A DNA stretch of 64,000 nucleotides from Salinispora mooreana (GCF_000379065.1 NZ_KB900614.1:4802033-4866032), one strand, 5' to 3'. Shown: positions 37,359 to 46,439, counted from the first letter of the stretch. The notes: generated from the sequence alone by a model not told the origin. Numbers and translations are program-made.

Positions 37359-38759
37359 GTGAACGGGAACCCCTCGTCCCGCGACTCCAATGCGATCGAT
37401 CCCGACTGGATAGACGAATTTCTGTTTACCGGCCGACCGGCCGACGTCTGCCTCCGGCTCCCCGACCCGGTTGACCAGGGCACTTTACACCGGCTGGTCA
37501 CCGAGGCGCAGACCCGCCTCGGCGCCGCTGGGCTGCGTCCCGGGGGTGCCGTCGCGCTCCGGCTGCCGCCGTCCCTGGCGTACGTGGTGAACCTACTCGC
37601 TACCTGGCGGAGCGGTGCCCAGGCCATCCTGCTGGACCATCGTCTCACCGACCACGAGGCCGACCGCGCGCTGCGGCGGCTCACCCCTCAGGTAGTCGTT
37701 GCGCCGGTCCGCACCGGTGGCACTGCACTACGCGTTTTCGTCGAGGTCACCGAGGGGGTCACTCCGTACGGCGACCGCCCGGCCGCCACCGACCACGCGG
37801 TGATCCAACTCAGCTCCGGCTCCACCGGACCCTCCAAGGTGATCGGTCGGACCGCCGCCGACCTGGTCGCTGAGGTGCGTCGCTACACCCAGCTCGACGG
37901 CGTCGCCCTACCCGGCGAACGACTCATCCTGCTGCCGTCCATGGTGCACGTGCTTGGCCTCGTCGGTGGCCTGCTCTATGGGCTGCACGCCGGCGTCGAA
38001 CTGGTCCCACCGGAACGACTCAGCGGCGCGGCGGTGCTCGATGCTATCGGCGCAGCCGACAGTCCGGCCACCGTCCTCGGCGTGCCATTCCACATCGGAC
38101 TCCTGGCCGCCACCCAGCTCGATCGGCCACTGCCCATGTTCACCCGGATGATCACTGGTGGGGAGCTGGTCTCGGCTGCCACGGCCCGCGCTTTCACCGA
38201 TCGGTTCGGCGTGCCACTCGGCAACATGTACGGGATGACCGAGGTCGGCGTCATCGGCACCGACCTGTATGGACGACACCGGCCAGGGATCATGCCCGCC
38301 CCCGGCATCGACGTCCGCGAGGTCGCCGGCGAGCTCCGGGTGAGCTGCCCCGCCTCCCCGTACCTCGGTGGCACCGATCCGTCCCGCTGGTCCGCCGGTT
38401 GGCTACACACCCGGGACGCGGGCACCGTGGACGCGGACAGCGGCCTGGTGACCATCCGCGGCCGGCTCGACTCCCAGGTCTCGGTCGGCGGGATGAAGGT
38501 CGATCTCACCGAGGTGGAGCACACGGTCGCCGAGTTGCCGGGGGTCGCCGCCGCCGTGGTGGTCTGGGACGACGGCATCACCGCGTACGTGCAGCCGGTG
38601 GGCGCCCTCGCCGAGGAGACCCTGGACCAGCAGCTCGCCGAGCGGCTGGCCAGCTACAAGCGGCCCCGTACCCTGCGGCTGCTCGACCGGCTGCCCCGCA
38701 CGACCACCGGCAAGCTGGTCCGTTCGGTGGAGACGCTGCGGACGGCAGGGACATCGTGA
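37359..38759 (+). CDS. Acyl-adenylating enzyme (AMP-dependent ligase) 1
   Basis: A 466-residue ANL-superfamily enzyme, shorter than most acyl-CoA ligases (500-550). The P-loop-like motif LSSGSTGPSKVIGRTAADL, the YGMTEVGVIGTDL motif, and the catalytic C-terminal Lys in RTTTGKLVRS are present. The substrate is unknown. Its shortness is mainly in the N-terminal domain, as in some stand-alone enzymes that load free ACPs. It begins the second block and converges on the PPTase gene with a 5-bp gap. A GTG start is used, with no clear RBS. Confidence 0.85.
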   Translation: MNGNPSSRDSNAIDPDWIDEFLFTGRPADVCLRLPDPVDQGTLHRLVTEAQTRLGAAGLRPGGAVALRLPPSLAYVVNLLATWRSGAQAILLDHRLTDHEADRALRRLTPQVVVAPVRTGGTALRVFVEVTEGVTPYGDRPAATDHAVIQLSSGSTGPSKVIGRTAADLVAEVRRYTQLDGVALPGERLILLPSMVHVLGLVGGLLYGLHAGVELVPPERLSGAAVLDAIGAADSPATVLGVPFHIGLLAATQLDRPLPMFTRMITGGELVSAATARAFTDRFGVPLGNMYGMTEVGVIGTDLYGRHRPGIMPAPGIDVREVAGELRVSCPASPYLGGTDPSRWSAGWLHTRDAGTVDADSGLVTIRGRLDSQVSVGGMKVDLTEVEHTVAELPGVAAAVVVWDDGITAYVQPVGALAEETLDQQLAERLASYKRPRTLRLLDRLPRTTTGKLVRSVETLRTAGTS

Positions 38760-38764
38760 CCGGG

Positions 38765-39382
38765 CTACTCCGCCTCTCCGACGACAACCATCTCAGCTTC
38801 GCCACCGACCACCGCTACCGCCAGGAGCAGCGTCCCGGGGCAGTGGGGATGGCCGACCCAGACATCGGTGACGGCTGGCACCGGGCGTATCCGTCCCGGG
38901 GCGGGGACGGGCATCTGACGGCGCGGACCTCCGGCGCGCAGACCGAGGCCGAGCGCCTTGCCGACGGCCTCCTTCGCGGTCCACAACCGCAGGAAGTCCC
39001 GACTCCGGCCCGCTTCCGCGCGGGCGGCGAGCCAGGCCACCTCGGCCGGGCTGTACCAGCGGCGGGCCAGGTCCAGCGCGGGCAGCTGGCGGCACCGCTC
39101 GACGTCCACCCCCACCGGCCCGCCGGTTCGGACGGCGACCACCGTCACGCCGCCGCCACGGCTCACACTCGCCGGCACGGTGACCTGGCCGTGGCCGGTG
39201 TCCCCGGTGACCAGCGCAGCCGCGCCGGGCCGGCGGGTCACCACGATGTCCGCCTCCGGACAGTCCAGCACTCCAGCGGCGGCCTGCCGCAACAGTCGCT
39301 CGGCTACGGCCGGCCGACCGCCATTGTCCCGACCAATCCACACGTAAACGGTGTCCCGACCCGACACCGGTGACAGGTTCAC
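38765..39382 (-). CDS. Sfp-type 4'-phosphopantetheinyl transferase
   Basis: A 205-residue PPTase that attaches the phosphopantetheine arm to carrier proteins. The two conserved motifs are visible: GPVGVDVERCR and RLWTAKEAVGKALGLGLR, with the Asp/Glu metal ligands. It lies antisense between ligase 1 and the ACP gene: its stop is 5 bp from the ligase stop and its GTG start is 15 bp from the ACP ATG. A leader for it or for the ACP gene can hardly fit, so their promoters must lie inside coding DNA. Likely partners are the ACP and ACP-like proteins next door. Confidence 0.9.
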   Translation of the reverse strand: MNLSPVSGRDTVYVWIGRDNGGRPAVAERLLRQAAAGVLDCPEADIVVTRRPGAAALVTGDTGHGQVTVPASVSRGGGVTVVAVRTGGPVGVDVERCRQLPALDLARRWYSPAEVAWLAARAEAGRSRDFLRLWTAKEAVGKALGLGLRAGGPRRQMPVPAPGRIRPVPAVTDVWVGHPHCPGTLLLAVAVVGGEAEMVVVGEAE

Positions 39383-39397
39383 GGAGAGAGGTTAACC

Positions 39398-39664
39398 ATG
39401 AGAGCCGAGGTCCGCGCCTTCGTCATCGAGCAACTCATCGACATGAACTACGACGTGGAGGAGGTCGACGACGAGTCCACTCTCGGGCCCGCGGGGGTGG
39501 ACCTGGAGTCCCTGGCCCTCGCCGACCTGGCTGTCCGGGTCGAGGACCGGTACGGGCTGACGTTCGCCGAGGAGGAGTCGGAGAAGCTGGCTCTGATGAC
39601 GGTGGGCGAGTTCACCACGATGGTCGCCAACCGGGTTGCCGGGGCGCCGAGCGACCGCTCCTGA
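39398..39664 (+). CDS. Acyl carrier protein
   Basis: An 88-residue acidic ACP. The attachment site is in GVDLESLALADLAVRVEDRY (Ser at DLESLAL), preceded by VDDESTLGPA, with helix III near EEESEKLALMTVGEF. An RBS (GGAGAGAGG) precedes the ATG. It starts the ACP/KS gene string and overlaps the ACP-like gene by one base. It is distinct from the PKS ACP at 32986, so this block has its own carrier. Confidence 0.92.
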   Translation: MRAEVRAFVIEQLIDMNYDVEEVDDESTLGPAGVDLESLALADLAVRVEDRYGLTFAEEESEKLALMTVGEFTTMVANRVAGAPSDRS

Positions 39665-39903
39665 TGGCCGGTCAGCCAGACCTGGGGCGAGGCGACCTGG
39701 TCGCCATGCTCGCCCAGCTCACCGACCGACCCACCGACCAGCCTGAGCGGATCGGCTCGATGGAGCTGGCCTGGCTGGTGCACCTGGTCGAGCAGCGCTA
39801 TGACCGGCGACTCGACCTCACCGACGACCAACTCGCCGGGATTCGTACCGTTGACGACGCACTGGTGGTCTTCCAGACGGCCCTGGTCGCCGCCGATGGT
39901 TGA
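39664..39903 (+). CDS. ACP-like protein
   Basis: A 79-residue protein with ACP-like helices but a divergent site: IGSMELAWLVHLVEQRYDRR, where the usual Asp before Ser is Gly. The Ser is kept, so modification is possible but not certain. The region after it (LDLTDDQLAGIRTVDDALV) matches ACP helices III/IV. It shares one base with the ACP stop (TGATG) and overlaps the KS gene by 8 nt. A paired ACP plus ACP-like protein beside several KS genes is a layout seen in aryl-polyene-like systems. Confidence 0.75.
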   Translation: MAGQPDLGRGDLVAMLAQLTDRPTDQPERIGSMELAWLVHLVEQRYDRRLDLTDDQLAGIRTVDDALVVFQTALVAADG

Positions 39904-40975
39904 GCCAGCCGATGTTCTCCTCACTGGTGTCCACGCGACCAGTGCACTCGGCCGGGGCGCCGAGGCGCAGCTGGCCGGGGCGCTTGCCGGAATCCCCGCG
40001 TTCCGGCCGGTTCGCCGGTTCGACGCCGGCCCCCGGCGGGTCAACGCGGCGGCCACCCTGCCGGATACCGGTCCGCTCACCGACGAACTGACCGAGGCGG
40101 TGCTGGCGGCGTGCCGGTCGGCGGGGCTCACCGCGTCGCATCGCGCTGAGGCGGCACTGCTGCTCGCGGTGCACGGCGGGAGGTCCGTGCCGGCATTGAG
40201 CGCTGGCCTCGCCGCGGCCACCGGCTTCCCCACCGTGCGCACGTACACCACGGCGTGTGTTTCGGGAACCAACGCGGTCGCCGACGCGGCGGTGTTGTTG
40301 CGTCGCGGCGAGGTCAACCGGGCCGTGGTCGCCGCCGGCTACCTGGTCGAGCCCGACCAGTACGCCCTCTTCGACGTCGGCCGGGCGCTCGCCACCGATG
40401 CGGCGGTGCGTCCGTTCAGCGCCGGGCGTACCGGCCTGCTGCTTGGCGACGGAGTGGCGGCGGTGGTGCTGGAACGCGCCGACATCGCCCGGCAACCGAT
40501 CGCCGCTCTGCTCGGCTGGGGACGGGCGGGTGACGCCTTCCACCCGTGCCAGCCGGAACCGAAGGGCCGTGGCCTGGCCCGGGCGATCACCGCCGCGCTG
40601 GGCCGTGCCGGCCGTGACCCAGCGGACATCGGTTACGTCAACGCCAATGCCACCGGGTCTGGACCGGGCGACGCGGCCGAGGCGGCGGCGCTGCGGACCG
40701 CGCTGGGCCCGACGGCCCAGCGGGTGCCGGTGAGCTCCACCAAGGCTCTGCATGGGCATGCCCTGGAGGCATCTGGCCTGCTGGAACTGGTGGTGACGGT
40801 GCTCGCGCTGCGGCGCGGCAAGCTGCCGGCGAACGCCGGCTGGCTCGGTCCGGACTCGGACTGCCCGCTCGATGTCATCCGGGACGGCCCCCGACCGGCG
40901 GCCACCGGCCACGCGCTCACCCTCAACGCCGCTTTCGGCGGCGCGAGCACCGCCCTGCTGCTGGGTGCCACGTGA
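39896..40975 (+). CDS. Divergent ketosynthase with altered catalytic triad
   Basis: A 359-residue KS, about 50 residues shorter than usual. The nucleophile is kept: Cys121 in YTTACVSGTNAVADAAV. The first catalytic His is replaced: the family motif NAHGTGT reads NANATGS (Asn251). The second His is present in TKALHGHALEASGLLE (His288). Loss of the first His predicts weakened decarboxylation, so this may be an initiating KS, an acyltransferase-like KS or a partner subunit for the canonical KS at 43100. It overlaps both neighbours. Confidence 0.82.
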   Translation: MVEPADVLLTGVHATSALGRGAEAQLAGALAGIPAFRPVRRFDAGPRRVNAAATLPDTGPLTDELTEAVLAACRSAGLTASHRAEAALLLAVHGGRSVPALSAGLAAATGFPTVRTYTTACVSGTNAVADAAVLLRRGEVNRAVVAAGYLVEPDQYALFDVGRALATDAAVRPFSAGRTGLLLGDGVAAVVLERADIARQPIAALLGWGRAGDAFHPCQPEPKGRGLARAITAALGRAGRDPADIGYVNANATGSGPGDAAEAAALRTALGPTAQRVPVSSTKALHGHALEASGLLELVVTVLALRRGKLPANAGWLGPDSDCPLDVIRDGPRPAATGHALTLNAAFGGASTALLLGAT

Positions 40976-41490
40976 CCGGGCGGGAGGGACCGACCGTTCG
41001 GGCCGAGGCGGCCTGGCCGGAGCCGGGCGACGGCGCGATACCACCGCTACCAGGATTCGTCCACTCGGCGTTCAACCCGCTGGTGGCGGCGGTAGCAGAT
41101 CGGTGCCTGCGCCGGGCGTACCGAGCCGGGCCGGCCGCCGACGCAGAGCGCACCGCGATCGTGCTGGTCAGCCCGACCGGCGACGAGGCCAGCGCGGCGC
41201 ACGTGCGGGCCGCGGTGGCCGCTGACCGTCGGCCGGGACCGCTGTTCTTCTTCCAGTCGGTGCCGAACAGCGTGGCCGGCCAGGTGGCCGCCCGCTGGGG
41301 GCTGGGTGGGCCGGTGGTCTGCCTCGCGCCGACCGGCGACCCGCGGGCGGCCGGGTTCGCCGAGGCCGACCTGTTGCTGTACGACGGCGACGCCGACGCG
41401 GTGTTGCTGATCCTGATCGACACGGCACCGGACGACGGTGATGCGGAGTCAGCCGTCGCCGTGCTGCTGGGGGGAGGAGACCAACCATGA
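40972..41490 (+). CDS. Beta-ketoacyl synthase N-terminal-like protein (KS stub)
   Basis: A 172-residue protein resembling the N-terminal half of KS enzymes as in the Ketoacyl-synt_2 family. Recognisable parts are PPLPGFVHSAFNPLVAAVAD, a conserved IVLVSPTGDEASAAHV and the FFFQSVPNSVAGQVAARWGL segment, which in full KSs precedes the active-site Cys. No Cys nucleophile or His motif follows, so it cannot condense by itself. It is flanked by GTGA/ATGA overlaps and probably works with the adjacent KS proteins. Similar stubs accompany aryl-polyene-type clusters. Confidence 0.7.
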   Translation: MTGREGPTVRAEAAWPEPGDGAIPPLPGFVHSAFNPLVAAVADRCLRRAYRAGPAADAERTAIVLVSPTGDEASAAHVRAAVAADRRPGPLFFFQSVPNSVAGQVAARWGLGGPVVCLAPTGDPRAAGFAEADLLLYDGDADAVLLILIDTAPDDGDAESAVAVLLGGGDQP

Positions 41491-43103
41491 GAGCCAGGGG
41501 AATCCGTGGGCTGCTCGCCGCCGACACCCACATTGGTGCCGGGAATGTGCTCGAGCGGGTGCTTGCGCATGGCACCGACCCGGACACGCTCTGCCTGACA
41601 TTCGACACACCACTGGACGGGCACCCCGCCGAGACGGCGCTCACGCTGGGACAGCTCGACCGCCGGGTGGCAGCCCGGGCCGCCTGGCTGCACGAACGGG
41701 GTATCGGCCCGCGTGATCCGGTGGCGGTCTGGGCCACCGCGGTCGCGGACATGGTGCTGAGCTACCTCGCGCTGACCCGGCTGGGCGCGATCCCGGCGTT
41801 GATGAACGGGCAGCTGCAGCCGACCATCGCCGCCGAGTACATCCGGCGGCTGCGTGGCGTCGCGGTGCTCGCCGACGAGGCACACCGCACGCTGCTCGCC
41901 GACCATGACCTTGGGGTCCCGGTGCTCGGCACCCCGGCCGAGGCCGGCAGCGGTGATCCGGCCTCGGCGCCAGCCCACTACCGGCACCACCCGGACGACC
42001 CGATCGTGATCACCCACACGTCCGGCACCACCGGAGTGCCGAAGGCGGTGCTGCACTCGCACGCCAGCCTCTTCGCGGCGACCCGGCACCTGCTGAGCAT
42101 GCCGCAGGCGCAGGGCACCAGCCGGATCCTGAGTGCCTTGCCCGCCCCACACACCGCCACCGTGCTCATGGTCAACCAGGTGCTCGGTAACGGCGCGGAG
42201 ATGCTGCTCCTCTCCGAACAAGGTGGAGAACGGGTTCTCGACGCCATCCAGGGCTGGCGACCGGACGGGGTGTTCGGCTTCTCGGTCACCTGGGCCGAGC
42301 TGGCCCGGTGCGACCTGGCCGGGTACGACCTGAACTCGGTACGGCTGTGGTTCAACACCGGCGACTCGTCGCACGAGCCACACATCCGGCACCTGGTGGC
42401 GGCCGGTTCCCGGGACGTGATGACCCGTACGGGGGTCACCCGGGTGCCGGGCTCGGTGTTCATCGACGGTCTCGGCTCCTCCGAGATGGGACACTCGATG
42501 TTCCACATCACCCACACCCAGGAGACCGACCGGTACGGACGGTGTATCGGCCGGCCGTACCAATTCACGAAGGTAGCCGTGTTGGATGCGGCGGGCGAGC
42601 CGGTGCCCACGGGCGAGGCCGGCTGGTTGGGCATCGACTCGCCGTCGCTGTTTCGCGGCTACTGGAACGACTCGGTCACCACCCACCGTTACCGTCAGCG
42701 CGGCTGGTACCTGACCGGGGACCTGGTCTACGCCGACGCCGACGGCTGGTACTACCACCTGGACCGGGCGGTTGACTCGGTTGACTCGGTCGACGGGAAG
42801 CGCTTCTATACCGCGCTTTCCGAGGAACGGATCCTCGCCGCCTGCCCCGATGTCACCGACTGCACGGTGGTCATGGTGCGCCAGCCGGCCGGTGTCGTCA
42901 CCGACGTGCTGCTGGAACTGGCCGCCGACGCGGACGAGAGCACGGACCGCACCGCGGCGGTTCGGGCGGCGCTGGGCGGGGAGGTCGGGGCGACCCTACG
43001 GCGGGTGGTCCCGGTCCGTTCCGCCGACATCCCGGTCACGGTGACGGGCAAGGTCCGCAAGGTGGCGCTGCGGGAACGCTACCTGAGCGAGGCGTCCCGA
43101 TGA
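41487..43103 (+). CDS. Acyl-adenylating enzyme (AMP-dependent ligase) 2
   Basis: A 538-residue ANL enzyme. ITHTSGTTGVPKAVLHSHAS is the nucleotide-binding motif; the YLTGDLVYADADGWYYHLDR motif and the C-terminal Lys in VTVTGKVRKVALRERYL are typical of acyl-CoA/acyl-ACP ligases. A short direct repeat encodes DSVDSVDGK near residue 430, in the flexible hinge before the C-terminal domain. Overlaps by ATGA with the KS stub and the next KS. It may activate a starter such as a 4-hydroxyphenyl acid for the ACP, but the pocket residues were not analysed. Confidence 0.88.
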   Translation: MRARGIRGLLAADTHIGAGNVLERVLAHGTDPDTLCLTFDTPLDGHPAETALTLGQLDRRVAARAAWLHERGIGPRDPVAVWATAVADMVLSYLALTRLGAIPALMNGQLQPTIAAEYIRRLRGVAVLADEAHRTLLADHDLGVPVLGTPAEAGSGDPASAPAHYRHHPDDPIVITHTSGTTGVPKAVLHSHASLFAATRHLLSMPQAQGTSRILSALPAPHTATVLMVNQVLGNGAEMLLLSEQGGERVLDAIQGWRPDGVFGFSVTWAELARCDLAGYDLNSVRLWFNTGDSSHEPHIRHLVAAGSRDVMTRTGVTRVPGSVFIDGLGSSEMGHSMFHITHTQETDRYGRCIGRPYQFTKVAVLDAAGEPVPTGEAGWLGIDSPSLFRGYWNDSVTTHRYRQRGWYLTGDLVYADADGWYYHLDRAVDSVDSVDGKRFYTALSEERILAACPDVTDCTVVMVRQPAGVVTDVLLELAADADESTDRTAAVRAALGGEVGATLRRVVPVRSADIPVTVTGKVRKVALRERYLSEASR

Positions 43104-44344
43104 CGGCGGTCATCACCGGGATGGGGTTGTACACCCCGGTGGGCCGGGGTGTCGAGGCCACCTTTGCGGCGCTGTGCACCGGCCGTTCCGGGCTGGCCCG
43201 TCCGCCGGCCGACCACCCCGCCGCCGAAACCCTGGAGGTCGCCGGGGTGCTGCCGGCGATCGACCCGCGGTCGGTCTCGTCCGGCCCGGACACCAAGGTC
43301 CTGGACCGGATCGTGCTGCTCGCCCTGCTCACCGCCGCGGATGCCCTCGCCGATGCCGGCCTTGAGGTGGGCCGGGACGTCGCCCCGGAGCGGACGGCGG
43401 TCATCGTCGGCGGGGTCGGTGGGCTGGCCACCCTGGAGACGCAGGTGCTCACCCGAGCGGCTCGGGGGCGAGCGGGAGTCAGCCCGTACCTACTTACCGG
43501 GGTGCTGCCGAACATGCCGTCGGCCCGGATCGCGATCCGGCACGGCATCCGAGGATACAGCTCCTCGGTCGGCACCGCCTGCGCCTCCGGTGTCCAGGCG
43601 GTCGCCGACGCGGTGCGGCTGATCCAGGCCGGCGAGGCCGACGTGGTGCTCTGCGGAGCCAGCGAGGCACCGCTCTTCCCCACCTTCGCCGACACCTTCG
43701 GTAACGCCCGGGCTCTTGCCCGCGGGTGGGCCGACCCGACCGCGGCCAGCCGACCGTTCGACCTCCGCCGGAACGGTTTCGTGCTCGCCGAAGGAGCGGT
43801 GTTGTTGGTGCTGGAGAGCGCCGCACACGCCGCGGCCCGGGGCGCTACCGGGTACGCGGAGATCGCCGGGTACGGCGTAACGACCGATGCCTACCATCCG
43901 ACCGCACCCCGGCCCGACGGTAGCGGCGCGGCGGAGTCTATCCGGCGGGCGCTCACCGGCCGCCGCATGCCGGTGCCGGTGGCCGAAGTCGGCTACGTCA
44001 ACGCGCACGGCACCGGGACCAAACTCGGCGACATCGCCGAGACCACGGCACTCACCGAGGTCTTCGGCGCGAATGGGGTACCGGTCAGCTCCACCAAGGC
44101 GCTCACCGGCCACCTGCTCGGGGCCTCCGGAGTGCTGGAGACGGCGGCGACCGCCCTGGCACTCGGGCGGGGCCTGCTTCCACCGACCTGGAACCTCGAC
44201 GACCCGGACCCGGCATGCCCGGCTGATCACATCCGGAAGGAGCCCCGGGCGACCGAGACCGGCTATGCGCTGACCAACTCCTTTGGTTTCGGGGGGCAGA
44301 ACGTGAGCCTGCTGCTCGCGCGAGCCACCCGGCCGCGGACTTGA
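43100..44344 (+). CDS. Beta-ketoacyl-ACP synthase (canonical)
   Basis: A 414-residue FabF-like KS with a full triad: Cys161 in VGTACASGVQAVADAV, His in YVNAHGTGTKLGDIAE, and His in TKALTGHLLGASGVLE. FabF-like loop [20 protein letters not shown] is present. It is the only clearly complete condensing enzyme of this block. No ketoreductase or dehydratase gene is in the window, so products would stay at the beta-keto stage unless outside enzymes help. It ends 68 bp before HmaS, with a small hairpin between. Confidence 0.92.
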   Translation: MTAVITGMGLYTPVGRGVEATFAALCTGRSGLARPPADHPAAETLEVAGVLPAIDPRSVSSGPDTKVLDRIVLLALLTAADALADAGLEVGRDVAPERTAVIVGGVGGLATLETQVLTRAARGRAGVSPYLLTGVLPNMPSARIAIRHGIRGYSSSVGTACASGVQAVADAVRLIQAGEADVVLCGASEAPLFPTFADTFGNARALARGWADPTAASRPFDLRRNGFVLAEGAVLLVLESAAHAAARGATGYAEIAGYGVTTDAYHPTAPRPDGSGAAESIRRALTGRRMPVPVAEVGYVNAHGTGTKLGDIAETTALTEVFGANGVPVSSTKALTGHLLGASGVLETAATALALGRGLLPPTWNLDDPDPACPADHIRKEPRATETGYALTNSFGFGGQNVSLLLARATRPRT

Positions 44345-44357
44345 CGGTGCCACCTTT

Positions 44358-44376
44358 CGCGGGCGGAGCGCCCGCG
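44358..44376 (+). terminator. Small intercistronic hairpin before hmaS
   Basis: CGCGGGCG and CGCCCGCG pair as an 8-bp stem with a 3-nt GAG loop in the 68-bp gap between the KS and hmaS genes. It may attenuate transcription or stabilise the upstream mRNA. There is no poly-U tract. Confidence 0.35.
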
Positions 44377-44412
44377 CGACCAGCACGGGGGATCTGTGGG
44401 AAGGGCTGAGAC

Positions 44413-45510
44413 ATGGACATCCGTGGAATAGATCACATCGAACTCTATGTAGACGATGCCCACCAGGCCGCCGCGTACTTCGGCAACGCGGTGGGGCTGC
44501 GGCCGTGCAGCCAGGGTGGCCCGGAGACCGGGCTGACCGGGCAGCGGTCGCTGCTGCTCCGGCACGCCGACATCCGGTTGCTGCTCACCTCCGGGCTGAC
44601 CGCCGAGCATCCGGCGGCGGAGTATGTGCGGCGGCACGGCGACGGTATCGCCGTGGTCGCGCTGGCGGTTGACGACGCCGCCGAGGCGTACGCCGAACTG
44701 CTGGCCCGGGGCGCGGTTGGTGAGCTGCCGCCGACCACCATCACCAGCGCGGACGCCGAGGTCGTCATCGCCGAGGTGGCGGGTTTCGCCGATGTGCGGC
44801 ACCGGTTGGTCGAGCGCCGTCGAGGCGGCGGTGACTTCCTGCCGGGCCTGGCGGAGCTACCGCCGGTCGGTGCCGCCGAGAACCTGCTCGTCGAGATCGA
44901 CCATCTGGCGGTGTGCGTGCCGCCCGGGCAGCTCGCCGAGACGGTCCGCGGCTACCGAGAGGTCTTCGGCTTCGACGAAATCTTCCACGAGTACGTGGAG
45001 GTAGACGGCCAGGCGGTGAACTCCACCGTGGTGCAGAGCCGGTCTGGTCGCGCGACGTTGGTGCTGCTCGAACCGGACACCCGCCGGCGGGCTGGGCAGA
45101 TCGACGCCTTTCTCGCCGAGCACTCCGGTGCGGGCGTGCAACACATCGGGTTGCGGACCGACGACATCATTGCGGCGATCCGCGCGCTGCGCCAGCGCGG
45201 GGTGCGATTCGCGCACACCCCGGCGGCCTACTACGACGACCTGGAGAGCCGGGTCGGCCAGATCAACGGGTCTGTGGACCAGTTGCGGGAATTCGAGGTG
45301 CTGGTTGACCGGGACCACGACGGTCAACTGCTGCAGATCTTCACGGAGTCGATGCACGTACGCCGCACGTTCTTCCTGGAGCTGATCGAGCGGCGTGGGG
45401 CGCGGACCTTCGGTAGCGGCAACATCAAGGCGCTCTATGAGGCCAAGGAGCGGGAATTGGCGGTGGCCTCCCCCGGAGGTTTTGCCGTCACTCAGGAGGT
45501 GACAGGATGA
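44413..45510 (+). CDS. hmaS: 4-Hydroxymandelate synthase (HPPD superfamily)
   Basis: A 365-residue Fe(II) dioxygenase of the HPPD fold, converting 4-hydroxyphenylpyruvate. Metal ligands are His in EIDHLAVCV (~163), His in GVQHIGLRT (~243) and Glu in FFLELIERRGARTFGSGNIK (~322). The active-site strand reads NSTVVQSRSGRATLVLLEPD, like HmaS of glycopeptide clusters (STVVQS...LTLIEPD), rather than the SxVMxS...INEP of true HPPDs. That indicates oxidation at the benzylic carbon to give 4-hydroxymandelate. The presence of Hmo and HpgT downstream fits. The RBS is weak, and the stop overlaps the PhyH gene. Confidence 0.85.
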   Translation: MDIRGIDHIELYVDDAHQAAAYFGNAVGLRPCSQGGPETGLTGQRSLLLRHADIRLLLTSGLTAEHPAAEYVRRHGDGIAVVALAVDDAAEAYAELLARGAVGELPPTTITSADAEVVIAEVAGFADVRHRLVERRRGGGDFLPGLAELPPVGAAENLLVEIDHLAVCVPPGQLAETVRGYREVFGFDEIFHEYVEVDGQAVNSTVVQSRSGRATLVLLEPDTRRRAGQIDAFLAEHSGAGVQHIGLRTDDIIAAIRALRQRGVRFAHTPAAYYDDLESRVGQINGSVDQLREFEVLVDRDHDGQLLQIFTESMHVRRTFFLELIERRGARTFGSGNIKALYEAKERELAVASPGGFAVTQEVTG

Positions 45511-46436
45511 CCATTACTGATTTCGACGCAGGTTTGACCGACGAGGAGAAGGCGCTGCTCCCGTCCGACGAGGACGTGGCGTTCTATGCCGAGCACGGCT
45601 GGTATCTGTCGAAGAAGTTGCTCACCGACGACGAGGTGGATGCCCTCGCCGCGGCTACCGACCGGTACTACGCCGGTGAACGGCACCGCCAGCTACCGGT
45701 ACGGCCCCCGAAGCTCGCCTACTGGGAGCCGGCCAAGGGCGCGGTGCAGCGGCACAACGACTACGTCCACCACGAGCACGACGGGCTCGGGGCGATCCTG
45801 CGCAAGCGGCTGATCGGGGCGGTCGCCGCCCGGCTCGCACAGGCCGACGAGATTCGGATCTTCCAGTCCACGCTGATCCTCAAGCCACCGATCGACGGGG
45901 AGCCGTCGAACATCGTGCCCTGGCACTTCGACAAGCACTACTGGGCCTCCTCCTCGTCGGAGCGGATGCTGACCGCCTTCATCCCGTTCCATGACTGCGG
46001 GGAGGAGTTGGGCACCATTGTCATGGTCGACGGCTCACACCGGTGGGCCGAGGTCGGTTCCGACGACACCGTGGTGCGGCACTTCGCCGACCGCGACCGC
46101 GACCAACTCGACGACATGCTGGCCCGCAACGCGGGACACAACAACGCCGAAATTCGGAAGATCCCGATGGTGATCCCGAAGGGGCACATGAGCTTCCACC
46201 ACTGCCGGACCTACCACGGCAGCGGTGCGAACGTCAGCACACGGCCCCGCCAGGCGATCTCACTGCACCTGCAGGACGGCGACAACAGCTGGCGGGCGTA
46301 TCCGCTCTCCACCGGCGACAACGCCGCGTACAACCACGACGTGCTGGTTCGCCGTACCGACGACGGACGGCCGGACTACGCGGACCCCGAATATTGCCCG
46401 GTCATCTGGCGTCACCACGCCAAGCAGGGAGGCTGA
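45507..46436 (+). CDS. Phytanoyl-CoA dioxygenase-family Fe(II)/2-oxoglutarate oxygenase
   Basis: A 309-residue PhyH-like enzyme. The facial triad is visible: WHFDKHYW (HxD near residue 139) and distal His in TYHGSGANVSTRPRQAISLH, with Arg for 2-oxoglutarate. It probably hydroxylates or halogen-free-oxidises an intermediate; the substrate is unknown. It starts with an ATG that overlaps the hmaS stop and ends 3 bp before the DUF3050-like gene. This tight pairing with HmaS suggests it acts on a mandelate- or phenylglycine-derived compound. Confidence 0.85.
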   Translation: MTITDFDAGLTDEEKALLPSDEDVAFYAEHGWYLSKKLLTDDEVDALAAATDRYYAGERHRQLPVRPPKLAYWEPAKGAVQRHNDYVHHEHDGLGAILRKRLIGAVAARLAQADEIRIFQSTLILKPPIDGEPSNIVPWHFDKHYWASSSSERMLTAFIPFHDCGEELGTIVMVDGSHRWAEVGSDDTVVRHFADRDRDQLDDMLARNAGHNNAEIRKIPMVIPKGHMSFHHCRTYHGSGANVSTRPRQAISLHLQDGDNSWRAYPLSTGDNAAYNHDVLVRRTDDGRPDYADPEYCPVIWRHHAKQGG

Positions 46437-46439
46437 GTC

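Noticed and set aside
44413-45510. Assignment as homogentisate-forming HPPD
   Set aside because: The STVVQS/LLEPD strand and presence of Hmo and HpgT favour hydroxymandelate synthase.
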